A stretch of DNA of 33,218 nucleotides from an uncultured Collinsella sp. GTDB taxonomy: Bacteria > Actinomycetota > Coriobacteriia > Coriobacteriales > Coriobacteriaceae. The notes below the pieces were generated by a model. The model was not told the DNA's origin and ran no database searches. It was given only the letters and a program-made list of their open reading frames with translations. Of the stretch, positions 23,818 through 32,809 are shown piece by piece. The position numbers and the translations under genes are program-made. The DNA lies in the NCBI GenBank assembly GCA_902470095.1, contig CABRFG010000020.1, forward strand, positions 1 through 33,218, in the 5' to 3' direction. Every line of letters begins with the position of its first letter. Position 1 is the stretch's first letter.

Positions 23818-24577
23818 TCGCACTAAACTCATCGCCGGCAACTGGAAAATGAACAACGACGTTGCCGCTGCCGCTAAGCTCGCTGACGAGCTCGCCGAGG
23901 CTCTGCCCGAAGTTCCCGAGGGCGTTGAGGTCCTCGTCTGCCCGCCGACCATCGACATCACCACGGTTCATGACCGCATTCAGGCTGCCCCCATCGCCCT
24001 CGGTGCACAGAACGTGTACTGGGAGGCCAAGGGTGCCTTCACCGGTGAGTCTTCTTGCGACATGCTCAAGTCCGCTGGCTGCACCTACTGCATTATCGGT
24101 CACTCCGAGCGTCGCGACTACTTCCACGAGACCGACGAGGACCAGAACAAGAAGGCTAAGGCTCTCGTTGCCGCCGGTCTTGTTCCCGTCTTCTGCTGCG
24201 GCGAGTCCCTTGAGGTCCGCGAGGCTGGCACCTATGTCGAGCACGTCGTGAACCAGGTCAAGGCTGGCCTTGCTGGCCTTGAGATCACCTGCCCCAAGCA
24301 GGTCGTCGTCGCCTACGAGCCCATCTGGGCCATCGGCACCGGCAAGACCGCTACCGCCGAGGACGCTCAGGAGGTCTGCGGCGCTATCCGTGAGACCCTC
24401 AAGGAGATGTTCGGCGAGGAGCTCGCCGACGGCATCCGCGTTCTCTACGGCGGTTCCGCCAAGCCCGGCAACATTGCCGAGCTCGTCGCCAAGCCCGACG
24501 TTGACGGCGCCCTCGTGGGCGGCGCTTCGCTCAAGGCTGCCGACTTCGCCTCTATGGTCGTCAAGGCAGGCGAGTAG
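23810..24577 (+). CDS. tpiA: triosephosphate isomerase
   Basis: A 255-residue TIM-barrel enzyme interconverting dihydroxyacetone-P and glyceraldehyde-3-P. Catalytic residues are visible: Lys13 in AGNWKMN, His97 in IGHSERR and Glu169 in AYEPIWAIGTGKTAT; the phosphate loop YGGSAKPGN and GGASLKAADF follow. ATG 23810 overlaps the end of pgk and has GGAGTGGAGG as ribosome site within that gene; the frame is open further upstream but that part is only pgk coding. Confidence 0.97.
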   Translation: MPNRTKLIAGNWKMNNDVAAAAKLADELAEALPEVPEGVEVLVCPPTIDITTVHDRIQAAPIALGAQNVYWEAKGAFTGESSCDMLKSAGCTYCIIGHSERRDYFHETDEDQNKKAKALVAAGLVPVFCCGESLEVREAGTYVEHVVNQVKAGLAGLEITCPKQVVVAYEPIWAIGTGKTATAEDAQEVCGAIRETLKEMFGEELADGIRVLYGGSAKPGNIAELVAKPDVDGALVGGASLKAADFASMVVKAGE

Positions 24578-24582
24578 GACAT

Positions 24583-26136
24583 ATGGCACAGCGTCATCTT
24601 CCTGCACTCCTGATCATCATGGATGGTTGCGGCCTTGCTCCGGCCGATGGCGAGAACGCCGTCGCCGCTGCCAAGACGCCCTTCCTTGATAGCCTGTACG
24701 AGAAGTACCCCCACACCACGCTCGGCGCTTCGGGCGAGGACGTGGGTCTTCCCGATGGCCAGATGGGTAACTCCGAGGTGGGTCACCTCAACATCGGTGC
24801 CGGACGCATCGTGTTCCAGGAGCTTTCGCGCATCAACAACGCCATCAAGGACGGCTCCATCGCCAAGAACGAGGTTTTTGTCAAGGCTATGGACGACGTC
24901 AAGGCTGACGGCAAGACTCTCCACCTCATGGGCCTTATGAGCCCTGGCGGTGTTCATTCTCACATGAACCACGTCGAGGCTCTGGTCAAGATGGCTGCCG
25001 AGCACGGTGTCAAGACCGTTCGCGTCCACGCCTTCATGGATGGTCGCGACGTTGACCCGCAGTCCGGTGCCGGTTACATGAGTGAGTTCTGCGCCTTCCT
25101 GGCTAAGATCTCCGAGGAGACCGGTTGCGACGCTCGCGTTGCCACCGTCTCGGGCCGTTATTGGGCCATGGACCGCGATAATCGTTGGGAGCGCATCCAG
25201 CGCGCCTACGACGTCATGGTCAACGCGTCCGATGCTGATACCGACCCCGTTGCCGGTATCAAGGCCTACTACGAGAAGGATCCGCGCGGCGACGAGTTCG
25301 TCGAGCCCTTCGCTGCCCACAACGAGGGCATCCACGAGGGCGACGCGGCCATCTTCTTCAACTTCCGTCCCGACCGCGCTCGTCAGATGACCCGCGTGTT
25401 CACGGACAAGGAGTTCGACGGCTTTGAGCGCGAGCAAATCAAGCTCTCGCACTTTGTGACGATGACCGAGTACGATCCGACGTTTGACGTCGAGGTCGCC
25501 TTCCCCAAGACGTTCCCCGAGAACGTCCTGGCCGACGTTATCGCCGCCAATGGCCTGAAGCAGCTGCACACCGCCGAGACCGAGAAGTACGCCCACGTGA
25601 CGTTCTTCCTCAACGGCGGCATCGAGGAGCCCAAGGAGGGCGAGGAGCGCGTGCTCGTCGCTTCCCCCAAGGTCGCTACCTACGATCTGCAGCCCGAGAT
25701 GAGCGCTCCCGAGGTTACCGAGAAGCTCGTCGCCGCCATCAACGAGGATCGCGCTGATTTCTACATCGTGAACTTCGCGAACTGCGACATGGTTGGTCAC
25801 ACCGGTGTCTTCGACGCTGCCGTTAAGGCCGTTGAGGCTGTTGACGATGCCCTGTCCAAGGTTGTCCCGGCGATTCTCGCCAAGGGCGGCTTTGCACTGA
25901 TTACCGCCGACCACGGCAACGCCGATCACATGTTTGACGTTGCTTCCGACGGTTCCAAGCATCCGTTTACGGCTCACACCACCAACCGCGTGCCGTTCAT
26001 CATCGTTGATGAGAAGGCCAAGCTCACCGGTATCGAGGACGGCCGTCTTTCCGATATCGCTCCGACCATGCTCACCATGGCTGGTATTGAGCCTTCCGCC
26101 GAGATGACGGGCCGTGTGCTCGCTACCGAGGCCTAA
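24583..26136 (+). CDS. gpmI: 2,3-bisphosphoglycerate-independent phosphoglycerate mutase
   Basis: A 517-residue alkaline-phosphatase-superfamily mutase converting 3- to 2-phosphoglycerate using two metal ions. Seen: metal ligand Asp14 in IIMDGCG, phosphoserine candidate Ser64 in GQMGNSEVGHLNIGAGR, HAFMDGRDVDP, the FFNFRPDRARQM substrate loop, and metal ligands in NCDMVGHTG and TADHGNADHM. It is 5 nt after tpiA and ends the operon, followed by a strong terminator. Having gpmI here, rather than the cofactor-dependent gpmA, is normal for many Gram-positives. Confidence 0.96.
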   Translation: MAQRHLPALLIIMDGCGLAPADGENAVAAAKTPFLDSLYEKYPHTTLGASGEDVGLPDGQMGNSEVGHLNIGAGRIVFQELSRINNAIKDGSIAKNEVFVKAMDDVKADGKTLHLMGLMSPGGVHSHMNHVEALVKMAAEHGVKTVRVHAFMDGRDVDPQSGAGYMSEFCAFLAKISEETGCDARVATVSGRYWAMDRDNRWERIQRAYDVMVNASDADTDPVAGIKAYYEKDPRGDEFVEPFAAHNEGIHEGDAAIFFNFRPDRARQMTRVFTDKEFDGFEREQIKLSHFVTMTEYDPTFDVEVAFPKTFPENVLADVIAANGLKQLHTAETEKYAHVTFFLNGGIEEPKEGEERVLVASPKVATYDLQPEMSAPEVTEKLVAAINEDRADFYIVNFANCDMVGHTGVFDAAVKAVEAVDDALSKVVPAILAKGGFALITADHGNADHMFDVASDGSKHPFTAHTTNRVPFIIVDEKAKLTGIEDGRLSDIAPTMLTMAGIEPSAEMTGRVLATEA

Positions 26137-26162
26137 TAGAAAACTCCAAGCGTTTTCTTGCA

Positions 26163-26195
26163 GGGGGTTGCCCATATTCGGGCAACCCCCTTTTT
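26163..26195 (+). terminator. intrinsic terminator of pgk-tpiA-gpmI
   Basis: A perfect 11-bp stem (GGGGGTTGCCC at 26163-26173, GGGCAACCCCC at 26180-26190) with a 6-nt loop, followed by TTTTT. Confidence 0.92.
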
Positions 26196-26257
26196 GGTAT
26201 TTCTGCCATTTCCGCACCGTCCCCGAGTGGCAGGTAGGGGAGAGCGGGGGATTGTGG

Positions 26258-26263
26258 TACAGT
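26258..26263 (+). promoter_or_regulatory. -10-like TACAGT before secG
   Basis: TACAGT lies 36 nt before secG, after the gpmI terminator, so secG needs its own promoter. The -35 is not recognisable. Confidence 0.35.
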
Positions 26264-26299
26264 ACTGGAGTTTGAATTGTTCTATTAAGGAGCTTATCT

Positions 26300-26554
26300 A
26301 TGGGTCCGTTCCAGATTCTTCTGTTTGTCGTTTGGGCTGTTTCTGCCGTGGCGCTGACGATTCTCGTCCTGATGCATTCCGGTAAGGGTACCGGCGTTTC
26401 GGATATGATCGCTAGCTCGCTGTATAACTCCAGCTCTGCCACAGGTGTTATGGAGCAGAACCTCGACCGCCTGACCGTCATCATGGCTGTCGTGTTTGCC
26501 GTGTGCGTCGTGCTGTGCATGTTCTTCTTCCCGCAGGGCATCGTGGGCTACTAA
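26300..26554 (+). CDS. secG: SecG, preprotein translocase subunit
   Basis: An 84-residue membrane protein with two hydrophobic helices (residues about 4-24 and 57-77) and the SecG loop VLMHSGKGTGVSDMIASSLYNSSSATGVMEQNLDRLT between them. SecG joins SecY and SecE in the protein export channel. It starts at ATG 26300 after AAGGAG. The gap-pgk-tpi-secG order is typical of actinobacteria. It is bracketed by terminators on both sides. Confidence 0.93.
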   Translation: MGPFQILLFVVWAVSAVALTILVLMHSGKGTGVSDMIASSLYNSSSATGVMEQNLDRLTVIMAVVFAVCVVLCMFFFPQGIVGY

Positions 26555-26577
26555 TCACGAGCCGCATAAGTACTTGT

Positions 26578-26608
26578 AAAGGGTTCCGCAAGTGCGGGAC
26601 CCTTTTTT
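26578..26608 (+). terminator. intrinsic terminator of secG
   Basis: The stem AAAGGGTTCCGC (26578-26589) pairs with GCGGGACCCTTT (26594-26605) with one G-U pair and a 4-nt loop; the T-run extends through 26608. Confidence 0.9.
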
Positions 26609-26850
26609 GTTTACATATTCGTAACAGAGTCAAAAATATCACCACATACTGCGCCCAACTAAAGAAATTCTTGACCGTTAACCGGAATTAGCCCCAAATC
26701 GTGCATAAAATGCGCTACTGTATTGCAAAACGTTGGCCTGTTGTGCATAACCAGCCATAGCAGCGGGCAGCGTTTTGATGGTTCGGATCGGATTGTCTCG
26801 ACATGTGTCCGACTGAACATTTCTTTGTCCTATCTCATAAGGAGGATGGC
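26609..26850 (+). promoter_or_regulatory. upstream region of the opp operon
   Basis: 242 nt without a gene. TGTATT at about 26719-26724 is a possible -10. A LacI-type core CAAAACGTT lies at 26726-26734, and an inverted copy CGTTTTG at 26771-26777. No hairpin terminator was seen. The operon promoter should be in this stretch, but the exact boxes are uncertain. Confidence 0.4.
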
Positions 26851-28527
26851 ATGGCTGATTCTATGTTCCACCAGCCCGTTATGGGTCGTCGCGCCTTTGT
26901 TGGCGGCACCCTTGCTGCGAGCTCCATGGCTTTTCTTGCCGCATGTGGCAAGAAGGGCGGCGACGCTTCCGGTTCTGAGTCCGGTTCGACGCTGAACTTC
27001 TACATCAACAACCCGGTCTGCATCGACCCCTACAACGTCCAGGAGGACCAGGGCACTCAGGTCGAGTATCAGCTCTTTGACGCTCTGACCTCTTACGACG
27101 CCGAGAAGGGCGAGATCGTTCCGCTGGCTTGCGAGTCCTTTGAGTCCAACGACGACGCCACCGAGTTTACCTTCAAGATCAAGAAGGCCAAGTTCCACAA
27201 CGGTGACGACGTTACCTCTAAGTCCTTCAAGCTCGGTTGGGAGCGTCTGGTCAACACCAAGTCGGCCATCGCTACCGAGTATGGCCCTTCCGAGGTCTCC
27301 TATCACCTTTCCATGGTCGAGGGCTATGACGATCTGCTTGCCGGTAACGCCACCGAGCTCAGCGGTGTTACGTGCCCTGACGATGAGACCCTCGTCGTCA
27401 AGCTGTCTTCCGCTTACGCCGACTTCCCCTTCGTCGCCTCTCACCCGGCTCTGGCCCCGGTTCCCGAGTGCGCCGAGTCCGATGTCAAGAGCTTCTACCT
27501 TGCCCCGGTCGGTAACGGCCCGTTCATGATGGACGGCAAGTGGGAGGATGGCCAGGAGATCAACGTCAAGAAGTTCGACGATTACTATGGCGACAAGGCC
27601 AAGATCGATGGCATCCACTTCCAGGTCATCAAGGACATGGAGACCGCTTACAAGGAGTTCCAGGCCGGTAACCTCGATGTCTGCGACGTTCCCGTCGCTC
27701 AGATCGATGCCGCCAAGAAGGATCGCGGCGTGTCCAAGGACGGCTACACCATGGGTGACGGCGAGCGCATGCTGCTCGGCGCCGAGCCTTCCACCTACTA
27801 CCTGACCTGCAACAACACGGCCGAGCCGTTCAACAACGCTGACCTGCGTAGGGGTATCTCCCTGGCCATTAACCGTGAGGCCATCTGCAAGACCATCTTC
27901 AAGGGTACCCGTACCCCCGCCGACGGCATTGTTCCTCCGGGCATCGATGGCTACAAGGAGGGCGCATGGGAGTTCTGCGCCTACGACGTCGACAAGGCTA
28001 ACGAGTACCTCGACAAGGTTGCTCCTGCCGGTGCCAACGGTGACCGTGGCATTAGTGTGACCCTTTCCTACAACCAGGACGGTGGCCACAAGGAGATCAT
28101 GGAGTCCATCATCGGCGACCTCGCCAAGGTTGGCGTTACCGCTGTCTCCGATACCCCCGAGTGGTCTGCCCTGCTCGAGCAGTATCAGAACTTTAACTAT
28201 CAGTTCGGTCGTCTGGGCTGGATTGCCGACTACCCGATCATGGACAACTTCCTGTATCCGCTGTTCCACTCCGACTCCCTCGGTGGCGACAACCGCTCTG
28301 GTTACAACAACCCCGAGTTCGACGCCAAGGTCGACGAGGCTCGCACTACGGTTGACGACAAGGAGCGCGTCGCTAAGATGCAGGAGGCCGACGCAATGGT
28401 CGCTGCCGACTGCCCGGTCATCCCGGTGATGTTCTACACGCACACCATCGCCGGCTCCGATCGCATCAAGCACCTCTATGTCGATCCGCAGAAGCACGCC
28501 GATCTGGGTACCGCTGAGCTCGCTTAA
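26851..28527 (+). CDS. oppA: OppA-type oligopeptide-binding lipoprotein
   Basis: A 558-residue extracytoplasmic binding protein of the SBP_bac_5 family. The N-terminus has a twin-arginine-like GRRAFVGG (Arg13-Arg14) and lipobox LAAC (Cys32), then a Gly/Ser linker; Tat export and lipid anchoring are likely. The core has LFDALTSYDAEKGEIVPLACESFESND and FKIKKAKFHNGDDVTSKSFKLGWERLVN, typical for OppA, and a C-terminal YNNPEFDAKVDEA block. ATG 26851 follows AAGGAGGA; a longer frame from 26803 lacks support. Downstream oppBCDF complete the transporter. Peptide substrate is inferred from the family. Confidence 0.9.
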   Translation: MADSMFHQPVMGRRAFVGGTLAASSMAFLAACGKKGGDASGSESGSTLNFYINNPVCIDPYNVQEDQGTQVEYQLFDALTSYDAEKGEIVPLACESFESNDDATEFTFKIKKAKFHNGDDVTSKSFKLGWERLVNTKSAIATEYGPSEVSYHLSMVEGYDDLLAGNATELSGVTCPDDETLVVKLSSAYADFPFVASHPALAPVPECAESDVKSFYLAPVGNGPFMMDGKWEDGQEINVKKFDDYYGDKAKIDGIHFQVIKDMETAYKEFQAGNLDVCDVPVAQIDAAKKDRGVSKDGYTMGDGERMLLGAEPSTYYLTCNNTAEPFNNADLRRGISLAINREAICKTIFKGTRTPADGIVPPGIDGYKEGAWEFCAYDVDKANEYLDKVAPAGANGDRGISVTLSYNQDGGHKEIMESIIGDLAKVGVTAVSDTPEWSALLEQYQNFNYQFGRLGWIADYPIMDNFLYPLFHSDSLGGDNRSGYNNPEFDAKVDEARTTVDDKERVAKMQEADAMVAADCPVIPVMFYTHTIAGSDRIKHLYVDPQKHADLGTAELA

Positions 28528-28623
28528 GAGTTTGCAGCTTCCGTGAGGGTCAAGTATTTACGTAGACCTCATGGGAAACATACAGTTCTCCCTAACCTGG
28601 GGTAAACTGGCTGATGGTAATTT

Positions 28624-28653
28624 TGGGATGCCGGTCTGGCGATCGGCATCCCA
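28624..28653 (+). other. hairpin between oppA and oppB
   Basis: A perfect 10-bp stem (TGGGATGCCG at 28624-28633, CGGCATCCCA at 28644-28653) with a 10-nt loop, followed by only TTTAGG. A -10-like TAAACT is at 28603-28608. It is likely an attenuator or stability element that lets oppA outpace the membrane genes. Confidence 0.55.
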
Positions 28654-28683
28654 TTTAGGTTAATCCCTAGATAGGGGAGTGGT

Positions 28684-29721
28684 ATGGGTAAGTACATCGT
28701 TAAACGTGTGCTTCAGTTCATCCCGGTGTTTTTGGGCGTTACGCTGATTCTGTTCGCCCTCCAGAATATCGTGCCGGGAGATCCGATCAAGCTGATCGGT
28801 GGAGACAAGGCTCTGTCCCCCGAGGTGGAGCTTCAGCTTCGTGTTCGCTATCACCTGGTCCAGACGGACGAGGACGGCAACGCGATCCTTGACGAGAACG
28901 GCGACCCCGTTCAAACGTCGCTCGTGGACCGTTACTTGTATTACATGAACGGCCTGCTTCATGGCGATCTGGGCAATTCGTACCAGCGCAAGCTGCCGGT
29001 TACGGATATCTTTGCCCAGAAGTATCCGTATACGGTCAAACTTGCCGCGTGCGCCATCGTGCTCGAGGCAATTATGGGTATCGGTGCGGGTATCATCTCG
29101 GCGGTAAAGCGTTATTCCTTCTGGGATATTTTGGTAACGCTCACCACGTCGATCCTCGTTGCGGTCCCGGCCTTCTGGCTCGGTATGTTGCTGCAGCTGT
29201 TCTTTGGCGTCATCCTCAAGGACGCCACGGGCGGTGCAATCTCCATGCCGATCTCGGGTGCCGGCGGTTCCAGCTCTCAGTATCAGGATTGGATGCACTA
29301 TGTGCTTCCGACCATTACGCTGGCTTCGGTTTCGACCGCTTATGCTGCGCGCATCATGCGCTCGCAGCTGCTTGACGTCATGAATCAGGATTACATCCGT
29401 ACGGCAAAGGCCAAGGGTCTCTCCAATCGTGCGATCATCGTCAAGCATGCGCTTAAGAATGCACTCATCCCCGTCGTTACCTATATTGGTGTCGACTTTG
29501 GCGGCATGCTTTCGGGCGCCATCCTGACCGAGACTGTCTTTAACTGGCCCGGTATCGGCTATGAGGTCTATCGCGCCATTAGCATGCGTGACTGGCCCAT
29601 CGTTATGGGCGGCGTTACGCTCATCGTCGTCGTCGTCATGGTGATCAACCTGCTCGTCGACATTAGCTATGCATTCCTCGACCCGCGCATCCGCCTTGGC
29701 GGTCCGTCGGATAAGGCCTAA
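28684..29721 (+). CDS. oppB: OppB, oligopeptide transporter permease
   Basis: A 345-residue permease with the family start YIVKRVLQFIPVFLGVTLILFALQNIVPGDP, a long periplasmic loop, about six hydrophobic segments and the EAA loop (DYIRTAKAKGLSNRAIIVKHALKNALIPVVTY). It starts at ATG 28684 after AGGGGAG and forms a heterodimer with OppC. The loop between residues about 50 and 90 (VQTDEDGNAILDENGDPVQTS) is longer than in typical OppB and acidic. Confidence 0.93.
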   Translation: MGKYIVKRVLQFIPVFLGVTLILFALQNIVPGDPIKLIGGDKALSPEVELQLRVRYHLVQTDEDGNAILDENGDPVQTSLVDRYLYYMNGLLHGDLGNSYQRKLPVTDIFAQKYPYTVKLAACAIVLEAIMGIGAGIISAVKRYSFWDILVTLTTSILVAVPAFWLGMLLQLFFGVILKDATGGAISMPISGAGGSSSQYQDWMHYVLPTITLASVSTAYAARIMRSQLLDVMNQDYIRTAKAKGLSNRAIIVKHALKNALIPVVTYIGVDFGGMLSGAILTETVFNWPGIGYEVYRAISMRDWPIVMGGVTLIVVVVMVINLLVDISYAFLDPRIRLGGPSDKA

Positions 29722-29735
29722 GGGAGGTACGTCTC

Positions 29736-30671
29736 ATGCAGGAAACTGATTCTCAGTCTCAGGAGCAGGCTACCGCCACCAAGGCCGCATCTGCTCCCGC
29801 CAAGTCCCGCACGCTGTGGGGCGACGCTTTTAAGCGTCTTCGTAAGAACAAGCTCGCCGTTATCGGTGTCTGCTGGATCATCATCGTCGTTGTGGTTGCC
29901 CTGACCGCAGATCTGTGGGCTAAGCCCTGGCTCGGTTCCCCGACGGCTTCCGACTCGACCACTATGGCCGAGACGTCGCTGTTGGCTCCGTGTGCAGAGC
30001 ACCCGTTTGGCACCGACGCCCTTGGTCGTGACATTCTCGTCCGCGTTATCTACGGTGCGCGCGTTTCGCTGTCCGTCGGAATTATGGCCACCGCGATCTC
30101 CACGCTAATTGGTCTGGTCATGGGTGCTCTGGCCGGTTTCTACGGCGGCATCTGGGATACGATCATCATGCGCTGTGCGGACATCTTCCTGGCGTTCCCG
30201 TACGTGCTGTTCGTTGTCGCCATGATCGCCGTTATCGGCCGTGGCCTTCAGAACGTCTTTATCGCCATCGGTATTCTCGGCTGGCCTTCGATTGCGCGCG
30301 TCTTCCGATCCGCGATCCTGACGGTCAAGGAAAATGACTATGTTGATGCTGCGCGCGCGATGGGTGCATCCGATGCTCGTATCGTCGTGCGTCACATCTT
30401 CCCGAACTCCGTCGCCTCCATCGTGGTCTACGCGACCATGAACATTGGTGGCGCCATTCTGACCGAGTCCGCTCTGTCCTTCCTCGGCATGGGCGTTATT
30501 CCGCCTACGCCTTCGTGGGGCTCCATGATTCAGGACGGTCAGCAGTATCTTCTGACCGCTCCCTGGATGATGATCATGCCCGGTCTGGCAATTCTCTCGA
30601 CGGTGCTCGCCTTCACCCTGCTGGGTGACGGTCTGCGCGACGCCCTCGACGTCAAGATGAAGGACGCATAA
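29736..30671 (+). CDS. oppC: OppC, oligopeptide transporter permease
   Basis: A 311-residue permease with an Ala/Ser/Gln-rich N-terminus, the DppC/OppC block TLWGDAFKRLRKNKLAVIGVCWIIIVVVVAL, HPFGTDALGRDILVRVIYGARVSLSVG and the EAA loop (DYVDAARAMGASDARIVVRHIFPNSVASIVV). ATG 29736 follows GGGAGG, 14 nt after oppB. It pairs with OppB in the membrane. Confidence 0.93.
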   Translation: MQETDSQSQEQATATKAASAPAKSRTLWGDAFKRLRKNKLAVIGVCWIIIVVVVALTADLWAKPWLGSPTASDSTTMAETSLLAPCAEHPFGTDALGRDILVRVIYGARVSLSVGIMATAISTLIGLVMGALAGFYGGIWDTIIMRCADIFLAFPYVLFVVAMIAVIGRGLQNVFIAIGILGWPSIARVFRSAILTVKENDYVDAARAMGASDARIVVRHIFPNSVASIVVYATMNIGGAILTESALSFLGMGVIPPTPSWGSMIQDGQQYLLTAPWMMIMPGLAILSTVLAFTLLGDGLRDALDVKMKDA

Positions 30672-30673
30672 GG

Positions 30674-31765
30674 ATGAAGAAGAACAAGAACTATGTGGAC
30701 CTGAAGGACCAGCCGGTTCCTGAGGGCCAGCATCTGCTCGAGGTCGATGACCTTAAGATGTATTTCCACACCGAGGATGGCGTTGTTCGCGCTGTCGACG
30801 GTGTCTCCTACACGCTCGATCGCGGCGAGACCCTGGGCGTCGTCGGTGAGTCCGGCTCCGGTAAGTCCGTGACCGCCATGACCATCATGGGTCTTATCTC
30901 GATGCCTCCGGGAAAGATTGAGGGCGGTGACGTTCGCTATCGCGGTCGCTCCATCCTCGAAATGACCGAGGAAGAGATGCAGCACATTCGCGGTAACGAC
31001 ATCGCGATGATCTTCCAGGATCCTATGACCTCCTTGAACCCGGTCTATAAGATTGGCAAGCAGGTGGGCGAGGGTCTTCGTCTGCACCGTGGCTACTCCA
31101 AGCAGGAGGCGCTCAAGCGCGCTACCGAGCTTTTGGACCTCGTGGGTATCCCCGAGCCCGAGAAGCGCGTCAATGAGTATCCGCACCAGTTCTCCGGCGG
31201 TATGCGTCAGCGTGTCATGATCGCTATGGCTCTTGCCTGCGATCCCGATATTCTGATTGCCGACGAGCCCACGACTGCCCTGGACGTTACCATTCAGGCT
31301 CAGATTATTGAGCTTATGCAGGAAATGCAGGAGAAGAACGGCAACGCCATCATCATGATTACCCATGACCTGGGCGTCGTTGCCGATATGGCCGATAAGA
31401 TCATGGTTATGTACGCCGGCCGTCCCGTCGAGTTCGGTACTGCTGAGGAAATTTTCTACGAGAGCCGCCACCCCTACACCTGGGGCCTTATCCGCTCCAT
31501 CCCGGAGCAGGCCATCGAAGAGAAGAAGCCGCTTACGCCGATTCACGGCAACCCGCCTTCGCTCATGAACCTGCCTGAGGGCTGCGTCTTCTCTCCTCGT
31601 TGTCCCTATGCGACGGACAAGTGCCGCAAGCAGCGCCCCGAGCGCGTTGTCACCGAGTCTGGTCATTACTCTGCGTGCCACTACTCCGGTGACCCCGAGT
31701 TCCTCAAGAACGCTCCTGAGACGTCCCGTACGCGCAAGGATTCCAAGAAGGGAGGCGAGGCGTAA
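30674..31765 (+). CDS. oppD: OppD, oligopeptide transporter ATPase
   Basis: A 363-residue ABC ATPase: Walker A GESGSGKSVT, Q-loop FQDPMTSLNP, signature FSGGMRQRVMIAMAL, Walker B ILIADEPTTALDV, switch His in MITHDLG. The C-terminal oligopeptide tail has cysteines in the spacing CX5CX6CX17C (GCVFSPRCPYATDKC...ACHY), which in mycobacterial homologues holds a 4Fe-4S cluster. It starts 2 nt after oppC; the ribosome site GAAGGA lies 9 nt upstream inside oppC. Its stop overlaps oppF. Confidence 0.94.
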   Translation: MKKNKNYVDLKDQPVPEGQHLLEVDDLKMYFHTEDGVVRAVDGVSYTLDRGETLGVVGESGSGKSVTAMTIMGLISMPPGKIEGGDVRYRGRSILEMTEEEMQHIRGNDIAMIFQDPMTSLNPVYKIGKQVGEGLRLHRGYSKQEALKRATELLDLVGIPEPEKRVNEYPHQFSGGMRQRVMIAMALACDPDILIADEPTTALDVTIQAQIIELMQEMQEKNGNAIIMITHDLGVVADMADKIMVMYAGRPVEFGTAEEIFYESRHPYTWGLIRSIPEQAIEEKKPLTPIHGNPPSLMNLPEGCVFSPRCPYATDKCRKQRPERVVTESGHYSACHYSGDPEFLKNAPETSRTRKDSKKGGEA

Positions 31766-32793
31766 TGGCAGATACCAACGAGCGTACTCCGCTGCTGAAG
31801 GTCGAGCACCTCTCTAAGGAGTTCCCCGCTGAGTCCGGCATGTTCGCCAAGCGCTTCTCCAAGCGTGTCGTCTCTGCAGTAAACGACATCTCTTTTGAGA
31901 TTTATCCTGGCGAGACCTTTGGTCTGGTTGGTGAGTCTGGTTGCGGTAAGTCCACGACGGGCCGTACCATCATGCGCCTGACCAAGCCGACCGCCGGTAA
32001 GGTGTTCTTCCAGGGTAAAGATGTTGCCGAGATGAGCAAGCATGAGATCAAGGACATGCGTCGCGAGATGCAGTTTATCTTCCAGGATCCTTATGCTTCG
32101 CTGAACCCTCGTATGACCATTGGCGAGATCGTCTCCGAGCCCATGACCATTCACGGCGTGGGCACCAAGGAGGAGCGTATTGAGCGTGTCCGCGAGCTGC
32201 TGGACGTCGTCGGTCTGAACCCCGAGCACATCAACCGCTATCCGCACGAGTTCTCCGGCGGTCAGCGCCAGCGTGTCGGCATCGCCCGCGCGTTCGCTCT
32301 GAAGCCCAAGCTGATTATCTGCGACGAGCCTGTCTCAGCACTTGACGTATCCATTCAGGCCCAGGTTCTGAACCTTCTTAAGGAGCTCCAGGACAAGTTC
32401 GGTACCGCATATCTGTTTATCGCCCACGACCTGTCCGTCGTGCAGCACATCTCCGATCGCGTTGCCGTTATGTACCTGGGCAAGATGGTCGAGGTTTCGG
32501 ACTGGAAGACGCTCTACAGTGAGCCGCACCACCCGTACACGCAGTCGCTGCTGTCTGCCGTGCCGGTGCCCGATCCGGATATCCAGAAGACCCGCAAGCG
32601 CATCATCCTCGCCGGCGATCCGCCGTCGCCGCTGGATCCGCCGACCGGCTGCCGTTTCCACACGCGCTGCCCGATCGCGCAGGGCATCTGCTCTGAGAAG
32701 CTTCCCGAGTTTAAGGAAGTTGCCCCGGGCCACTGCTGCGCCTGCCACTTCGCGGAGCCGTTCCCGATCAAGGAATCGCACATCGACCTGTAG
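31765..32793 (+). CDS. oppF: OppF, oligopeptide transporter ATPase
   Basis: A 342-residue ABC ATPase that pairs with OppD: Walker A GESGCGKSTT, FQDPYASLNPRMT, signature FSGGQRQRVGIARAF, Walker B LIICDEPVSALDVS, and FIAHDLSVV. The C-terminal tail repeats the same cysteine spacing CX5CX6CX17C (GCRFHTRCPIAQGIC...CACHF). It is linked to oppD by a TAATG overlap. It is the last gene of the operon; 16 nt after its stop begins the long inverted repeat. Confidence 0.94.
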   Translation: MADTNERTPLLKVEHLSKEFPAESGMFAKRFSKRVVSAVNDISFEIYPGETFGLVGESGCGKSTTGRTIMRLTKPTAGKVFFQGKDVAEMSKHEIKDMRREMQFIFQDPYASLNPRMTIGEIVSEPMTIHGVGTKEERIERVRELLDVVGLNPEHINRYPHEFSGGQRQRVGIARAFALKPKLIICDEPVSALDVSIQAQVLNLLKELQDKFGTAYLFIAHDLSVVQHISDRVAVMYLGKMVEVSDWKTLYSEPHHPYTQSLLSAVPVPDPDIQKTRKRIILAGDPPSPLDPPTGCRFHTRCPIAQGICSEKLPEFKEVAPGHCCACHFAEPFPIKESHIDL

Positions 32794-32809
32794 TCGGTTG
32801 TTCTCGTCC

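Noticed and set aside
21403..23964. Long - strand open frame of about 850 codons across gap and pgk
   Set aside because: It is a mirror of the two well-conserved glycolytic genes, has low-complexity Gly/Leu/Val/Asp composition and no recognisable domain. Strong third-position GC bias commonly leaves such antisense frames open.
24445..26541. Antisense open frame of about 700 codons over gpmI and secG
   Set aside because: It runs through two terminators and the intergenic region and has no domain; explained by GC bias.
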